Part shown: in pieces, positions 54,019 through 63,865 of the stretch
Numbering within the stretch: position 1 is the stretch's first letter
How the letters are laid out: each line of letters opens with the position of its first letter
Assembly: GCA_051656785.1 (NCBI GenBank)
Contig: JBOFJK010000005.1
Location: 1-64,000, forward strand
Direction of reading: 5' to 3'
DNA: 64,000 nt
DNA from: UBA710 sp051656785
Lineage (GTDB): Bacteria > Bacillota_I > Bacilli_A > Mycoplasmatales > Metamycoplasmataceae
Notes under the pieces: model-generated
What the model was told of the DNA's origin: nothing
The model's input: the letters and a program-made list of their open reading frames with translations, nothing else
Database searches by the model: none
Translations under genes and position numbers: made by a program

Positions 54019-54639
54019 TTAAACAATTTTTGTTCCATGGAATTGTGTTGCTCCAGTTAGGATCATTATCTCATTCAAATTATCTTTATTTATGCTTCCA
54101 CCTACTAGTATTTCTATTTTGTCTCCAAATTCACTAATTATTTCTTTTATTACATTAGTATTATTTATTGCAGCCGAAGTTCCACCTTTAGTTAGAACTC
54201 TAGTGAAACCCAACTCAATCAATATTGGAAAATCTCTCTTATAATTTTGTAAACTATCGATTGCCATATGAAAATCATATTTACAACCTTCTAAATTTTT
54301 TATTAACTTTTTACAAGAATCAATATCAATTTCATTATTTTTATTTATAAAACCAAAAATAAATTCTGTTGCCCCATGTTTTTTAAATGTTTTGATTTGA
54401 TCAAGCATTAGATTAATTTCTTCAGCATTTGCTGAAAAATTATCATTTGTTCTAATCATTACTACTTGATGTATATTAGAATTATTTTTAATGTATTCAA
54501 ATAATTCAATTTTTGGTGTTAAACCACCTCTTGTTAAATCATAACAAGTTTCGAATCTATCAACACTTTTTTCGATAAAGTATTTTGCACCTTCTATTGA
54601 CTCTACACAAGCTTCTTTTATAATTTTATTTTTACCCAT
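54019..54639 (-). CDS. cutC: CutC-family TIM-barrel protein
   Basis: A 206-residue protein of the CutC family. EACVESIEGAKYF, RFETCYDLTRGGLTPK (usual form RIELC..L..GGLTPS), VVMIRTNDNFSANAEEINLML, DFHMAIDS and the RVLTKGG stretch align with the family. CutC was named for copper tolerance, but that role is doubtful in many bacteria and the enzymatic function is unsettled. It is divergent from nagB-nagA, so a link to amino-sugar metabolism is possible. Start lacks a ribosome-binding site and has TATAAT 8 nt upstream. Confidence 0.88.
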   Translation of the reverse strand: MGKNKIIKEACVESIEGAKYFIEKSVDRFETCYDLTRGGLTPKIELFEYIKNNSNIHQVVMIRTNDNFSANAEEINLMLDQIKTFKKHGATEFIFGFINKNNEIDIDSCKKLIKNLEGCKYDFHMAIDSLQNYKRDFPILIELGFTRVLTKGGTSAAINNTNVIKEIISEFGDKIEILVGGSINKDNLNEIMILTGATQFHGTKIV

Positions 54640-54647
54640 AATATTAA

Positions 54648-54653
54648 ATTATA
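54648..54653 (-). promoter_or_regulatory. -10 box predicting a leaderless cutC mRNA
   Basis: Minus-strand TATAAT with 8 nt to the ATG. Confidence 0.55.
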
Positions 54654-54709
54654 TATAGAATATGTTAAAATTATTTTGATAATATTAAAAAAATAAAGGT
54701 TGATATAAG

Positions 54710-55465
54710 ATGAGTATATTTCATAAGGAAAATAAAATCCAATTCAAAGGATTTGATAATAGCATTCAAGCGTCAGAATTTGTTGCAAATGAAATGTTAA
54801 AAGATATAAAAAAAGGTAATAAAATCAATTTAGGTTTGGCAACAGGTTCAACACCAATTTTACTATATAGAGCACTAATTAATGATTACAATGAAAGTAA
54901 AACATCTTGAGAGAATGTTTCAACATATAATCTTGATGAGTATTTAGGTCTTCCGGAAGGACATCCACAAACATATAAGGTATTCATGAACGATCAACTT
55001 TTTTCCAAAGTTAATATAAATTTAACTAACACTCATTTTCCAGCACTTAATGCTGATTATGACCAATTAATTAGAAGTCATGGTGGAATTGATATTCAGA
55101 TTTTAGGAATTGGAACAAATGGTCACATTGGTTTTAATGAGCCAGGTTCATCATTAAAATCATTAACAAGAGTTGTTGATTTAACGGAGGAAACAATTAA
55201 GGTAAATGCATCTAAATTCTTTAATAAAGATATTTCACAAGTTCCAAAAAAAGCAATATCAATGGGATTAGAATCAATTCTAAAAGCGAAGAAAATATAT
55301 TTATTGGCTTTTGGGCTTTCTAAAAAGGAAGCAATGCACAAACTATATAATTCAAAAAAATTCGATCCTAACTTTCCTGCTAGTGCTCTCCTAAAACATG
55401 ATGATGTCACAATAATATTTGATAAAGAAACTGAGCTTTATAAAGAGATAGAACTTGATATATAA
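54710..55465 (+). CDS. nagB: Glucosamine-6-phosphate deaminase
   Basis: A 251-residue isomerase/deaminase producing fructose-6-phosphate and ammonia from glucosamine-6-phosphate. LGLATGSTPILLYRAL (phosphate binding), YNLDEYLGL (catalytic Asp), GIGTNGHIGFNEPGS (His-Asn-Glu) and FPASALLKHDDVTIIFD are conserved. AAAGGTTGAT precedes the ATG. It overlaps nagA by 11 nt. In most operons nagA comes first; here the order is nagB-nagA. Confidence 0.96.
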
Positions 55466-56606
55466 AAATGCATTAATTGCAACAAAAGACACTTCATTTA
55501 TTGGTTTTATTGAAATTGATGATTTAGGTATTGTTAGGAGAATTGAAAGAGGACAAACTAATGAAGATGGAATTGATTGTCAGAACCAAATAATTATGCC
55601 TGGATTCATTGATTCTCATACTCATGGTGGATATGGTATGGCTTTTGATGATTTGGGGAAAGAAACATTTGATGAAAAATATCTTAATTATCTAAAAAAT
55701 TTAGTTAGAGAAGGTGTTGTTGCTTTTGTAGGTACAACAGTAACTTCTTCACTAGAAAAATTAGTTGAATTATCTTTATTTATAAACCCATTAACTGAAG
55801 TGAATTTGAATCTACCAAAACTTGTAGCTTGATATTTTGAAGGCCCTTTTATTAGTAAAGCTAAAAAAGGGGCACATGAAGGAGATTTAATTATTCCTAT
55901 CAATGAAGATTTCATTAATGAAATTAGAGGAAATATTACAATACCTAAAATATTTACTGTTGCTCCAGAAGTTGCTAATAATCTTGAACTTATAAGTAAA
56001 TATAGTAGAGATTTTATTTTTGCACTTGGTCATTCTAATTCAGGTTATGATCAAGCTAAAGAATCATTAAGAAATGGAATAAAAAGAATAACTCATTTGT
56101 ATAATGCTATGAGCGGATTCCATCATCATGATTTAGGAATTTTAAATGTTATTTTTAATAAAGAATATGATGAAGATTTAAACATTGAAATTATTACTGA
56201 TGGGGTTCATGTTAATAATGAGGTCATTAAGTATTCATATGAAAATTTTAATATAAGAAATATTTCAATAGTGTCTGACTCGTTACCACCAAAAGGTTTT
56301 CGAGATGGTAAATATAAATTAGGAAATCTTCCAATTGAAAAAAAAGGCAACTGATTTTATTTAGAAGGAACTACAACATTATCGGGTGGTGCATGTCCAT
56401 ATATTTTTCTTGTTAAAAACTTTTATGATATTACTAATTGTTCTTTAGAAGAATTAGTAATGGTATCTTCTTACAATACTGCCAGAAATCTTAAACTTGA
56501 AGATAATTTTGGAGATATTATTGTTGGGAAGAGGGCAAATATAGTTTTTCTAAATAAGGATATAAGTTATATTTTTTCATATATTAATGGAAAACTTTGG
56601 AAATAA
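55455..56606 (+). CDS. nagA: N-acetylglucosamine-6-phosphate deacetylase
   Basis: A 383-residue amidohydrolase removing acetate from GlcNAc-6-phosphate, feeding NagB. IIMPGFIDSHTHGGYG holds the metal-binding HxH; ALGHSNSGYDQA, THLYNAMSGFHHH, EIITDGVHVN and the catalytic Asp in IVSDSLPPKG follow. The final GDIIVGKRANIVFLNKD is the usual amidohydrolase end. A TTG inside nagB is the only start that gives the full N-terminal beta-sandwich; AAAGAGATAG stands before it. It converges on gpx with 3 nt between stops. Confidence 0.95.
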
Positions 56607-56609
56607 TTA

Positions 56610-57083
56610 TTAAAGTAATTTTTTAATATACTTTTCAATTTTTTGAGGTGCTTTCATTGATGAAAATCTTTTTACAACTTTACCATTTCTATCAATTAAA
56701 AATTTTTCAAAATTTCATCTTACATTTTTATTAAAAATTCATGGAATTTCATTTGTCAACATTTCATATAAAGGACTTTGATTATCACCCTTCACATCGA
56801 TTCTTGAGAACATTTCAAATGTCACATTATATGTTAGTGTACAGAAAGTTTTAACCTCTTCATCTGTTGCTAATTCCTGGTTTTTAAATTGTGAACAAGG
56901 GAAACCTAATATTACTAGTCCTTTATCTTTGTAATTTTCATATAGTTTTTCTAAACCTTCATATTGTCCAACAAAACCGCATTTACTAGCCACATTTACA
57001 ATTAAAATAACCTTACCTTTATATTTAGAAAAATCTACAACTTCCTTTGAAATATTTTCTAATTTGAAATCATATATTGTCAT
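56610..57083 (-). CDS. gpx: Glutathione peroxidase-family thiol peroxidase
   Basis: A 157-residue thioredoxin-fold peroxidase. NVASKCGFVGQYEGLEKLYENYKDKGLVILGFPCSQFKNQE carries the peroxidatic Cys35 (in place of selenocysteine) and Cys64, which in many bacterial members is not the resolving residue; the WNFEKFLIDRNGKVVKRF segment completes the catalytic Gln/Trp/Asn set. Bacterial members usually use thioredoxin, not glutathione. It probably removes H2O2 or lipid peroxides; GlpO in this window makes H2O2. GGGG stands 6 nt before the ATG. Confidence 0.94.
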
Positions 57084-57128
57084 TTTGAACCCCGTTTTAT
57101 GTTACTTAAGATTATATATTATTTTTTT

Positions 57129-57153
57129 TACCAAATTCTTAATATATTTGGTA
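57129..57153. promoter_or_regulatory. Perfect 8-bp inverted repeat in the gpx/permease divergent region
   Basis: TACCAAAT (57129-57136) and ATTTGGTA (57146-57153) are perfect reverse complements with a 9-nt spacer. No T-run follows on either strand in the direction of a preceding gene, so an operator is possible. The T8 run just before it is the only other feature in the 188-nt spacer. Confidence 0.35.
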
Positions 57154-57271
57154 TTATTAATTAGTCAAATCTATTTAAATAAATATAAATTAAATCTTTA
57201 ATATTTAATTATATTTTAAAAAATAATCTCATGTCATCTTAACAAGTTAAAAATAATGAAAGGTACCATTC

Positions 57272-58858
57272 ATGAAAGAAAGAAACTTTAAAAAACTTGG
57301 ATTTTTTTCAGCCCTTTCCATTTGTCTAGGTTCAATTGTTGGTATTGGAATATTCTTCAAAAACTATAGTATTTCAGAGGCAGTTAAAGGAGATGGAACT
57401 TCTTGACTACTTTCATGAATAATTTCAGGAATTATTGCTCTACTAGTTGCAGTTCATTTTGGTAAGATTGCAATGATAAAAAACAATGGTTCAACAGGTT
57501 TATCGAGCTGAGCGCAAAGAATAGCAACAAATAAACAAAATTGATTTAGACACTTAGTTACTGTCAATTACTCTTTTTTCTATAATTCAATCCTTGTTAT
57601 TATTTTTGGTATTTTTACTACAGAAATCTTTTTTAGTTTTCTAAAAACGATTAATTCTGACATTAATTTTCCTCCAATGTGAGGAATGGTATTAATTGGA
57701 ATATTTTTAATTGCATTTTACTCAGTGCTTAATAAAATATCTATAAGAACTTCTGGCTATATTTCTTTCGCAACTACCATTCTTAAGTTTATTCCCCTAT
57801 TAGTTGCAATATTTGTAGGGATTAGTCTTCCTAATGTTCATAATGCTGCCGGAGATAATGCCTTTAACACAACGGATGTTACACCATTTGAATCATTTAA
57901 GGGTATAATGCAAGCACTTCCTGCAGCATTATTTGCTTTTGATGCTTTTGTTGGTGTTGGATCAATGTCAAGGAAAATAAAGGGCGGAGAAAAAGTTGTC
58001 TCAAAAGTTTTTGTAATAAGTATGATCCTTGTTGTTATTTCTTATTTATTAATTTCTCTATCAGCAATACTTCATTATAATGCAAACAGTAAAGAGGATT
58101 TGGGTGTCTTGCCAGGAAGTATTGAACTAATTCTTAAAGATGTCTTTAGTGTTGATTTTGCAAATGGTATGAGTATTTTTGTTACATTCTTTCTATTTGT
58201 TTCAGCATCTGGAACTATGAATGCTATTATTGGTTCAACATTAACAGAATTTGAAAATATATCAGCTTCAGAAAAAATTTTTTTCTCAAGACAATTAAAT
58301 GCAAAATATGGAACAACAATAACATCATTAATTTATTATGTTTCAGCAATATCATTTTGAGGTTTAGTTGCATATGTACCAGCAATGATTATGAATTCAG
58401 ATGCCTTTATTGATGGATTATCAAATTTCCCAACTTTTTTCTTTTTCTTTATATATTCAATATTAATATTTCTATATTGAAAAAATATTTTTACTAAAAC
58501 CAAATCAATGCATGGTAAAAAACCTTGAATTTACACAACTTTAGTATTTGTTTCAGTTGTTGGTGTAAATTTATCAATGATTTTAAGTGTAATCTTTGTT
58601 TTTGAAGGAGCTATAAACAATCCAACTAAAGAATTCTCTTGAGGTTTTCTACATGATACTGTAAAAATTACTAATTTAGTTGTTGCTATTCTTTATATTG
58701 TGTTTGCACTAATATTTATTACATTACCAATAATAAACTACATGTTATTTAAAATTAATAATGAACATAATATCTTTGAAGATATTGATAATGAAATAAC
58801 TAATCATAAATTAGATCAAAAGAATCTTGTTGTTGATACTCATATTATTCATGTTTAA
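57272..58858 (+). CDS. APC-superfamily amino-acid permease
   Basis: A 528-residue transporter with about 12 hydrophobic helices. The N-terminal GLFSALSICLGSIVGIGIFF-like helix (here FSALSICLGSIVGIGIFFKN) with the broken-helix GSIVGIGIF motif is diagnostic for the APC superfamily, and the helix-6 region QALPAALFAFDAFVGVGSMSRKIK fits too. The amino-acid substrate cannot be told. GAAAGG precedes the ATG. Beside three peptidases in this window it probably serves amino-acid scavenging. Stop codons of this gene and the convergent M42 peptidase are 2 nt apart. Confidence 0.9.
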
Positions 58859-58860
58859 TT

Positions 58861-59949
58861 TTAATTATATTTAATTTTAGTGTCAAATGTTTTTTGATCT
58901 AATTCAAGAACTACTTTTTCTATTAAATCAATAGCACTATGTAAATCATCTAAGTGACAAACTCCTAATGGTGAGTGCAAATATCTTTGTGGTAAAGAGA
59001 TTGTGATTGTTGCCACACCATTTGAACCATATTGAAGTTCGGCTGCATCCGTTCCTCCGCCTTGAGCTACATATTTATAAGTCTTTATCTTATGTTTCTT
59101 AGCAACACTCATAATGTAATCAACAAATTTAGGATCCATTAAAGTTCCTCCATCCTTAATTCTTAAAGCAGCACCTTCACCCAATTTTTGAATTCCTGGA
59201 ATTGTACCAAAAGTATCATGAGCTGCACAGGTATCGAGAGCTATTGCAATATCAGGTTTAATTTTTGACACTGATGTTTTTGCTCCTCTTGTCCCAACTT
59301 CTTCTTGAGTAGTTCCTACAAAGTAAGTTTGATTCTTAAGCTCCTTATCTCTTAATCTTATTATTAGTTCATTAAGAACTGTAACGCCAGCACGATTATC
59401 CATTGCTTTACCAGCAACATATTTACCATCATTACCAAATGAGAAAACATCTCCAGATAAGCAAACTCGATTGCCAACTTCAACACCCATTTTCTCAGCT
59501 TCACTTTTTGATGTAAAACCTGCATCTAGAAAAAGCTCTTTTAGTTCTGGTGCTTTTGTTCTTTTCTCTGCTTCCAAAATGTGAATTGATGTATGACCAA
59601 AAATGCCACTCATTCTTTTGTTGTCATTTAAAATTAAAATACCTTTTGTTCCAATAACTGTTAAAGGTCAAATACCACCAATCATTGATAACTTTAACTG
59701 ACCATTATCTAAAATGTCTTGAACAATGAAACCAACCTCATCCATATGAGCAGCTATTTGAATAACTGGTCCAGAAGATTTTTTTTTGTGACTAATAATG
59801 ATTGAACCAAGACCATCTCTTTCATAAATTAAATTATCATTAATAGTTTTTTTAAGTCTATTGGCAACATCCTCTTCATATCTAGACATTCCTTGAATTT
59901 CCATATATTCTTTTAATTTATCAAATAATTCTTTGTCTTTTTTGTTCAT
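58861..59949 (-). CDS. M42-family aminopeptidase (glutamyl aminopeptidase/endoglucanase type)
   Basis: A 362-residue di-metal peptidase forming large tetrahedral assemblies in its family. AAHMDEVGFIV (metal His and Asp), KAMDNRAGVTVL (bridging Asp), GTTQEEVGTRGA (catalytic Glu-Glu), ALDTCAAHDT (metal Asp) and AQGGGTDAAELQ are intact, as is the last metal His in RYLHSPLGVCHLDDL. One TGA-Trp (GGIWPLTV). AAAAGGG precedes the ATG. Substrate preference, often acidic or general residues, is not fixed by sequence. Confidence 0.94.
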
Positions 59950-59974
59950 AATTAATACCCTTTTAATTTATTGA

Positions 59975-59980
59975 ATTATA
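59975..59980 (-). promoter_or_regulatory. -10 box for the M42 peptidase gene
   Basis: Minus-strand TATAAT, 25 nt before the ATG, leaving room for the AAAAGGG ribosome-binding site. Confidence 0.45.
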
Positions 59981-60014
59981 ACAAATTTATTTTAATTATA
60001 ATTTCAAATTCATA

Positions 60015-60020
60015 TATAAT
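60015..60020 (+). promoter_or_regulatory. -10 box for apt (near-leaderless)
   Basis: TATAAT with 11 nt to the apt ATG and no Shine-Dalgarno sequence. Confidence 0.5.
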
Positions 60021-60031
60021 TACAATTGATT

Positions 60032-60541
60032 ATGAACTTAAAACCTTACATTGAAAATATCCAAAATTTTCCAGAAGAAAATGTAAATTTCAAAGATATT
60101 TCTCCACTATTAGCTAACGGTAAAGCTCTTAATTATTGTGTAATGAAAATGGTTGAAGTTTCAAAAGATGCTGATGTTATTTTAGGGCCTGATGCAAGGG
60201 GTTTTTTATTTGGTACTCCAGTGGCTGCCATTCTTTCTAAACCATTTGTTATGGTAAGAAAAGAAAAAAAATTACCAGGAAAAGTTATTCAAAAAGAATA
60301 TACATTAGAATATGGTGAAAAGAATATTTTGGAAATTCAAGCGAATAGAATTAAACCAGGTCAAAAAGTAATAATTATAGATGATGTTCTCGCAACTGGA
60401 GGAACAATTAGGGCTATTGTTGATCTTGTTACATCTCAAGGTGGCATTGTTCTTAAAATTATTTTTTTATTAGAATTAGTTGAATTACAAGGTGCTGATA
60501 AATTTAAAGGGATTGATATAGTTTCATTAATAAAAATGTAA
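60032..60541 (+). CDS. apt: Adenine phosphoribosyltransferase
   Basis: A 169-residue purine-salvage enzyme forming AMP from adenine and PRPP. NFKDISPLLANG, GPDARGFLFGTPVA, VRKEKKLPG and the PRPP-binding VIIIDDVLATGGT are conserved. The ATG at 60032 is chosen over a TTG six bases upstream. pepF starts 15 nt after its stop with its own AAAGGA, so the two are likely co-transcribed. Confidence 0.95.
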   Translation: MNLKPYIENIQNFPEENVNFKDISPLLANGKALNYCVMKMVEVSKDADVILGPDARGFLFGTPVAAILSKPFVMVRKEKKLPGKVIQKEYTLEYGEKNILEIQANRIKPGQKVIIIDDVLATGGTIRAIVDLVTSQGGIVLKIIFLLELVELQGADKFKGIDIVSLIKM

Positions 60542-60556
60542 TTGAAAGGAATTTTT

Positions 60557-62389
60557 ATGAAAATTTATAAAAAATATAATGATATTCCATTAAATTATAG
60601 ATTTGATTTAGAATATTTATTGGAAGGTCAAAAAATTGAAGATTTAATTAAAAAATATTTTCAATTATTAGAAACAAAAATTATTGAAAAAGATTCTAAA
60701 TATGAATCGTCTGAAGCATATTTAAAACACTTTAAAAATAGTGAAAAAACTTCAATATTAGCTAACAAGATATATAACTATATTAGTAATAATATTAGTA
60801 TTAATGTTGTATCTCCTAAATTTCATAAATTACAAGAAGACTTAGAATTCAAATTATTTGAATTCAATAAGAGATTAGGTTCAGAAACTAATAGATTTTT
60901 TGCTCATGAAGACAAACTGAGAGAATGAGCAAAACTACCTTCATTTAAAAATTATAAGAAAGACATTCTCTTTGTTCTTGATGGAAAAAAACACAAACTT
61001 CCAAATGAAATTGAAGAATTTATTAAAAAGATTTCTAGAGCTGAAATTAGTGCTTTAGATGTTTTTAGTATTCTTTATAATTCTGAATTAAATTACAAGG
61101 AAGCAATCTCAAAAAGTGGTAAAAAAATAAAAATATCACTTGCAAATCGCACATCACTTTTAAAGTCTAATGATGAATCTCTTCGCAAATCAACATACAA
61201 TAATTGAAATAATGCTTATTTACAACATAAAGGAACTTTTTCTAATCTTTTATATCAACATATTAAAAATATATCAGCATGATCGCTTGAAAGAAAATAT
61301 GAATCAAGTGTAATTGCACTTATTGACGAAGATCAAGTAGATACAAAATTATTAGAAACTCTATATAGTGCAGTTCAGAAAAATAATCATAACTTTCAAA
61401 GATTTGCTAAATTAAAAAAAGAGTTTTTTAAAATCAAATTTAAAAAATCTATGAAAGAATGAGATACTATGTTACCTTTAGTTAATGTCGAAGTTAGTTA
61501 TTCTATTGAACAAATGCAAAAAGAAGTTCTAACTGCCTTAAAACCTTTAGGCAAAGAATATCATGATAAAGTCAAAGAAATGTTCAGTGAAAGATGAATT
61601 GATTATTTTCCTATAAATAACAAAAGATCAGGAGCTTATTCAATAGGTGGATCTTATGGTTTAGATAAAAAATACATCCTAATGAACTTCGATGGAAGCA
61701 TCAGATCAGTTTCAACATTAGCACATGAAATAGGTCATTCAATGCATTCATATTTTTCTGACAATGAACAGCCCATTAACTTAGCATCATATCCAATTTT
61801 TCTAGCAGAGATTGCTTCAATATTTAATGAATTAATGTTACAAGATTATTTAATTAATAATACTATGAATGAAAAATTGAAATTTCACCTACTATCAGAA
61901 GCAATTGAGGATTTTGAAGGTACAGTCAGAAGACAAACGATGTGATCAAATTATGAATATGATTTATATAATCTAATTGACCAAGGAAAATCAATTTCAA
62001 CTTTTGATGCTATGAAAGAAGTTTATGCTAAAAATGCCAAAAAATATGAACTTAAAAAAGATCAAAAATTTGATGGTAAGGATAGTAAATTAATTGCGGC
62101 AGTCATTGTTCCCCATTTTTATTATGATTTTTATGTCTATAAATATGCAATTGGTTTTATAGTGGCTAATGCCTTTTTTCAAAAATACAAAAATGGTGGT
62201 AAATCAGAATTAGAAAATTATATTAACAAATTTTTGAGAGCAGGTGCTAGAGATTGACCAGTTAAAATTCTAAAAGATGCAGGCATTGATCTTTATGATG
62301 CTAGTATTTATGATCAAGCATTTGATATTCTAAGAAATAAGATTGATGAATATGAAAAAATTGGTCAAAAACTTTTCAAGAAAAGGTAA
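60557..62389 (+). CDS. pepF: Oligoendopeptidase F, M3 family
   Basis: A 610-residue zinc endopeptidase that cuts short peptides in the cytoplasm. The thermolysin-like motif LAHEIGHSMHS has HEIGH at 390-394; the third zinc ligand lies in FLAEIASIFNELML. The N-terminal helical lobe covers about 1-190, and the C-terminal GSYGLDKKYILMNFDGS and RRQTMWSNYEYDLY stretches are typical of PepF. Length fits (about 600). Seven or so TGA-Trp codons. A hairpin terminator follows. Confidence 0.95.
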
Positions 62390-62404
62390 TTTATATATTT
62401 ATAT

Positions 62405-62431
62405 AAGTCAGCCTTTATCGCTGATTTTTTT
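62405..62431 (+). terminator. Intrinsic terminator after apt-pepF
   Basis: AAGTCAGC pairs with GCTGATTT (8 bp, one G-U) around a 7-nt loop and is followed by a T-run. Confidence 0.75.
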
Positions 62432-62569
62432 GAAAAAATGTTTTTAGCAAAAGATTCATCTATTTAATTAAAGAAAAATGTTCATTATTTAATATATAAT
62501 TAAATAGTTCCTAGGTTTTAAAAATCTATGAATTTCAAATAATAATAAATTGTTGTAACTTAAAATAAT

Positions 62570-62575
62570 TATAAT
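62570..62575 (+). promoter_or_regulatory. Candidate -10 box for glpO-glpK
   Basis: TATAAT 72 nt before glpO. A second TATAAT at 62495-62500 is an equal candidate; neither has a clear -35. Confidence 0.35.
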
Positions 62576-62647
62576 TTTAGTGTTTTTAATTTTAATTTTT
62601 AAATCTAGGAATGAATATAAACAACAAGCAAGGGAATATATATAAAT

Positions 62648-63820
62648 ATGAAAATTTTTGATGTTGTTGTTATTGGTGGTGGTATTATTGGTGGAGTTAT
62701 TTCATATGAACTATCTAAATACAAATTAAAACAATTAGTTTTTGAAAAAAATCCAATTCTAGCAGATGAAACTACTAGAGGAAATTCTGGGGCGATTCAT
62801 GGTGGATTTGATCCAGAACCAAAAAAATTAGAAGCTAGATTGAATGTTTTAGGAAACAAATTATGAAGTACTAAAATTTTTAAGGATCTAGAATTTCCAA
62901 AAGTGAAAATAGATAGCTTAGTTGTTGCTTTTAACAAAGAGGAAGAAGAGCACCTACAAATGCTATATGAACGTGGATTAACAAATAAAGTTCCTAAAGA
63001 AGCTTTAAAAATTATTTCACATGCCGAAGTTATGAAAAGAGAACCTTATATAAATCCTAAGGTTACTAAAGGGCTAGTTTGTTCTAGTTCTTGAGCTATA
63101 GATCCTGTTGCTGCTACAAAAGCTTTTTTTGGTGTTTCAGAAAATAATGGAACAAAAATCATGAGAAATTCTGATGTTACTAGTATTAAGTACATTAAGG
63201 ATAAAGATAATGAAAAAAATAATTATTTTGAAATTACTATTAATAAAAAAGAAAAGCATTATGCTAAAAATATTATTAATGCTGCAGGTCACTATGCAGA
63301 TACTATTGCTGAAATTGCTGGATATCCAGATTTTAAGCAAAAAACTCGTCGTGGTGAGTACATTATTCTTTCTAGAACTGAAAGAAATAAAATTAATTCA
63401 ATTATCTTCATGGTTCCAACAATTCACGGAAAAGGTGTTATTGTTGCCCCAATGTTAGATGGTAATGTATTGGTTGGACCAACTGCTGAAGAAAATGTTG
63501 AGAAAAAAGATACAAGAGTAGTAACAAGAGAAAAATATGATTTCATCAAAAAGATTGGAAGCAATTTAGTTCCAGGATTAGATTTCGAAGAATCAGTTAT
63601 GACAATGGCCGGTTCTAGACCGATTGATATTGCTACAAATGATTTTGTTATTCAATATGCTAAAAAGAATAATAAATTCATCAATGCAGCTGGTATGCAA
63701 TCACCGGCAATAGCTTCAGCGCCAGCTATAGCTATAGAAATTGTCGATTTATTAAAGAAAAATGGTACAAAATTAGTAAAAAACCCTAATTTCAAGGCCA
63801 AATACAAAGTGATGTATTAA
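62648..63820 (+). CDS. glpO: Type 2 glycerol-3-phosphate oxidase
   Basis: A 390-residue FAD enzyme oxidising glycerol-3-phosphate to dihydroxyacetone phosphate with O2, releasing H2O2. VVVIGGGIIGGVISYELSKY binds FAD; TTRGNSGAIHGGFDPEP, INAAGHYADTIAEIAG and AGSRPIDIATNDFVI match the mollicute GlpO group (about 385-390 residues), which lacks the C-terminal extension of GlpD dehydrogenases. H2O2 made this way is the main cytotoxic product of several pathogenic mycoplasmas. AAGGGA stands 14 nt before the ATG, rather far. glpK follows. Confidence 0.93.
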
Positions 63821-63865
63821 TTCTCTATTAAAAAATATTAATTATTAAATAAAAGGAGAAAGTAA

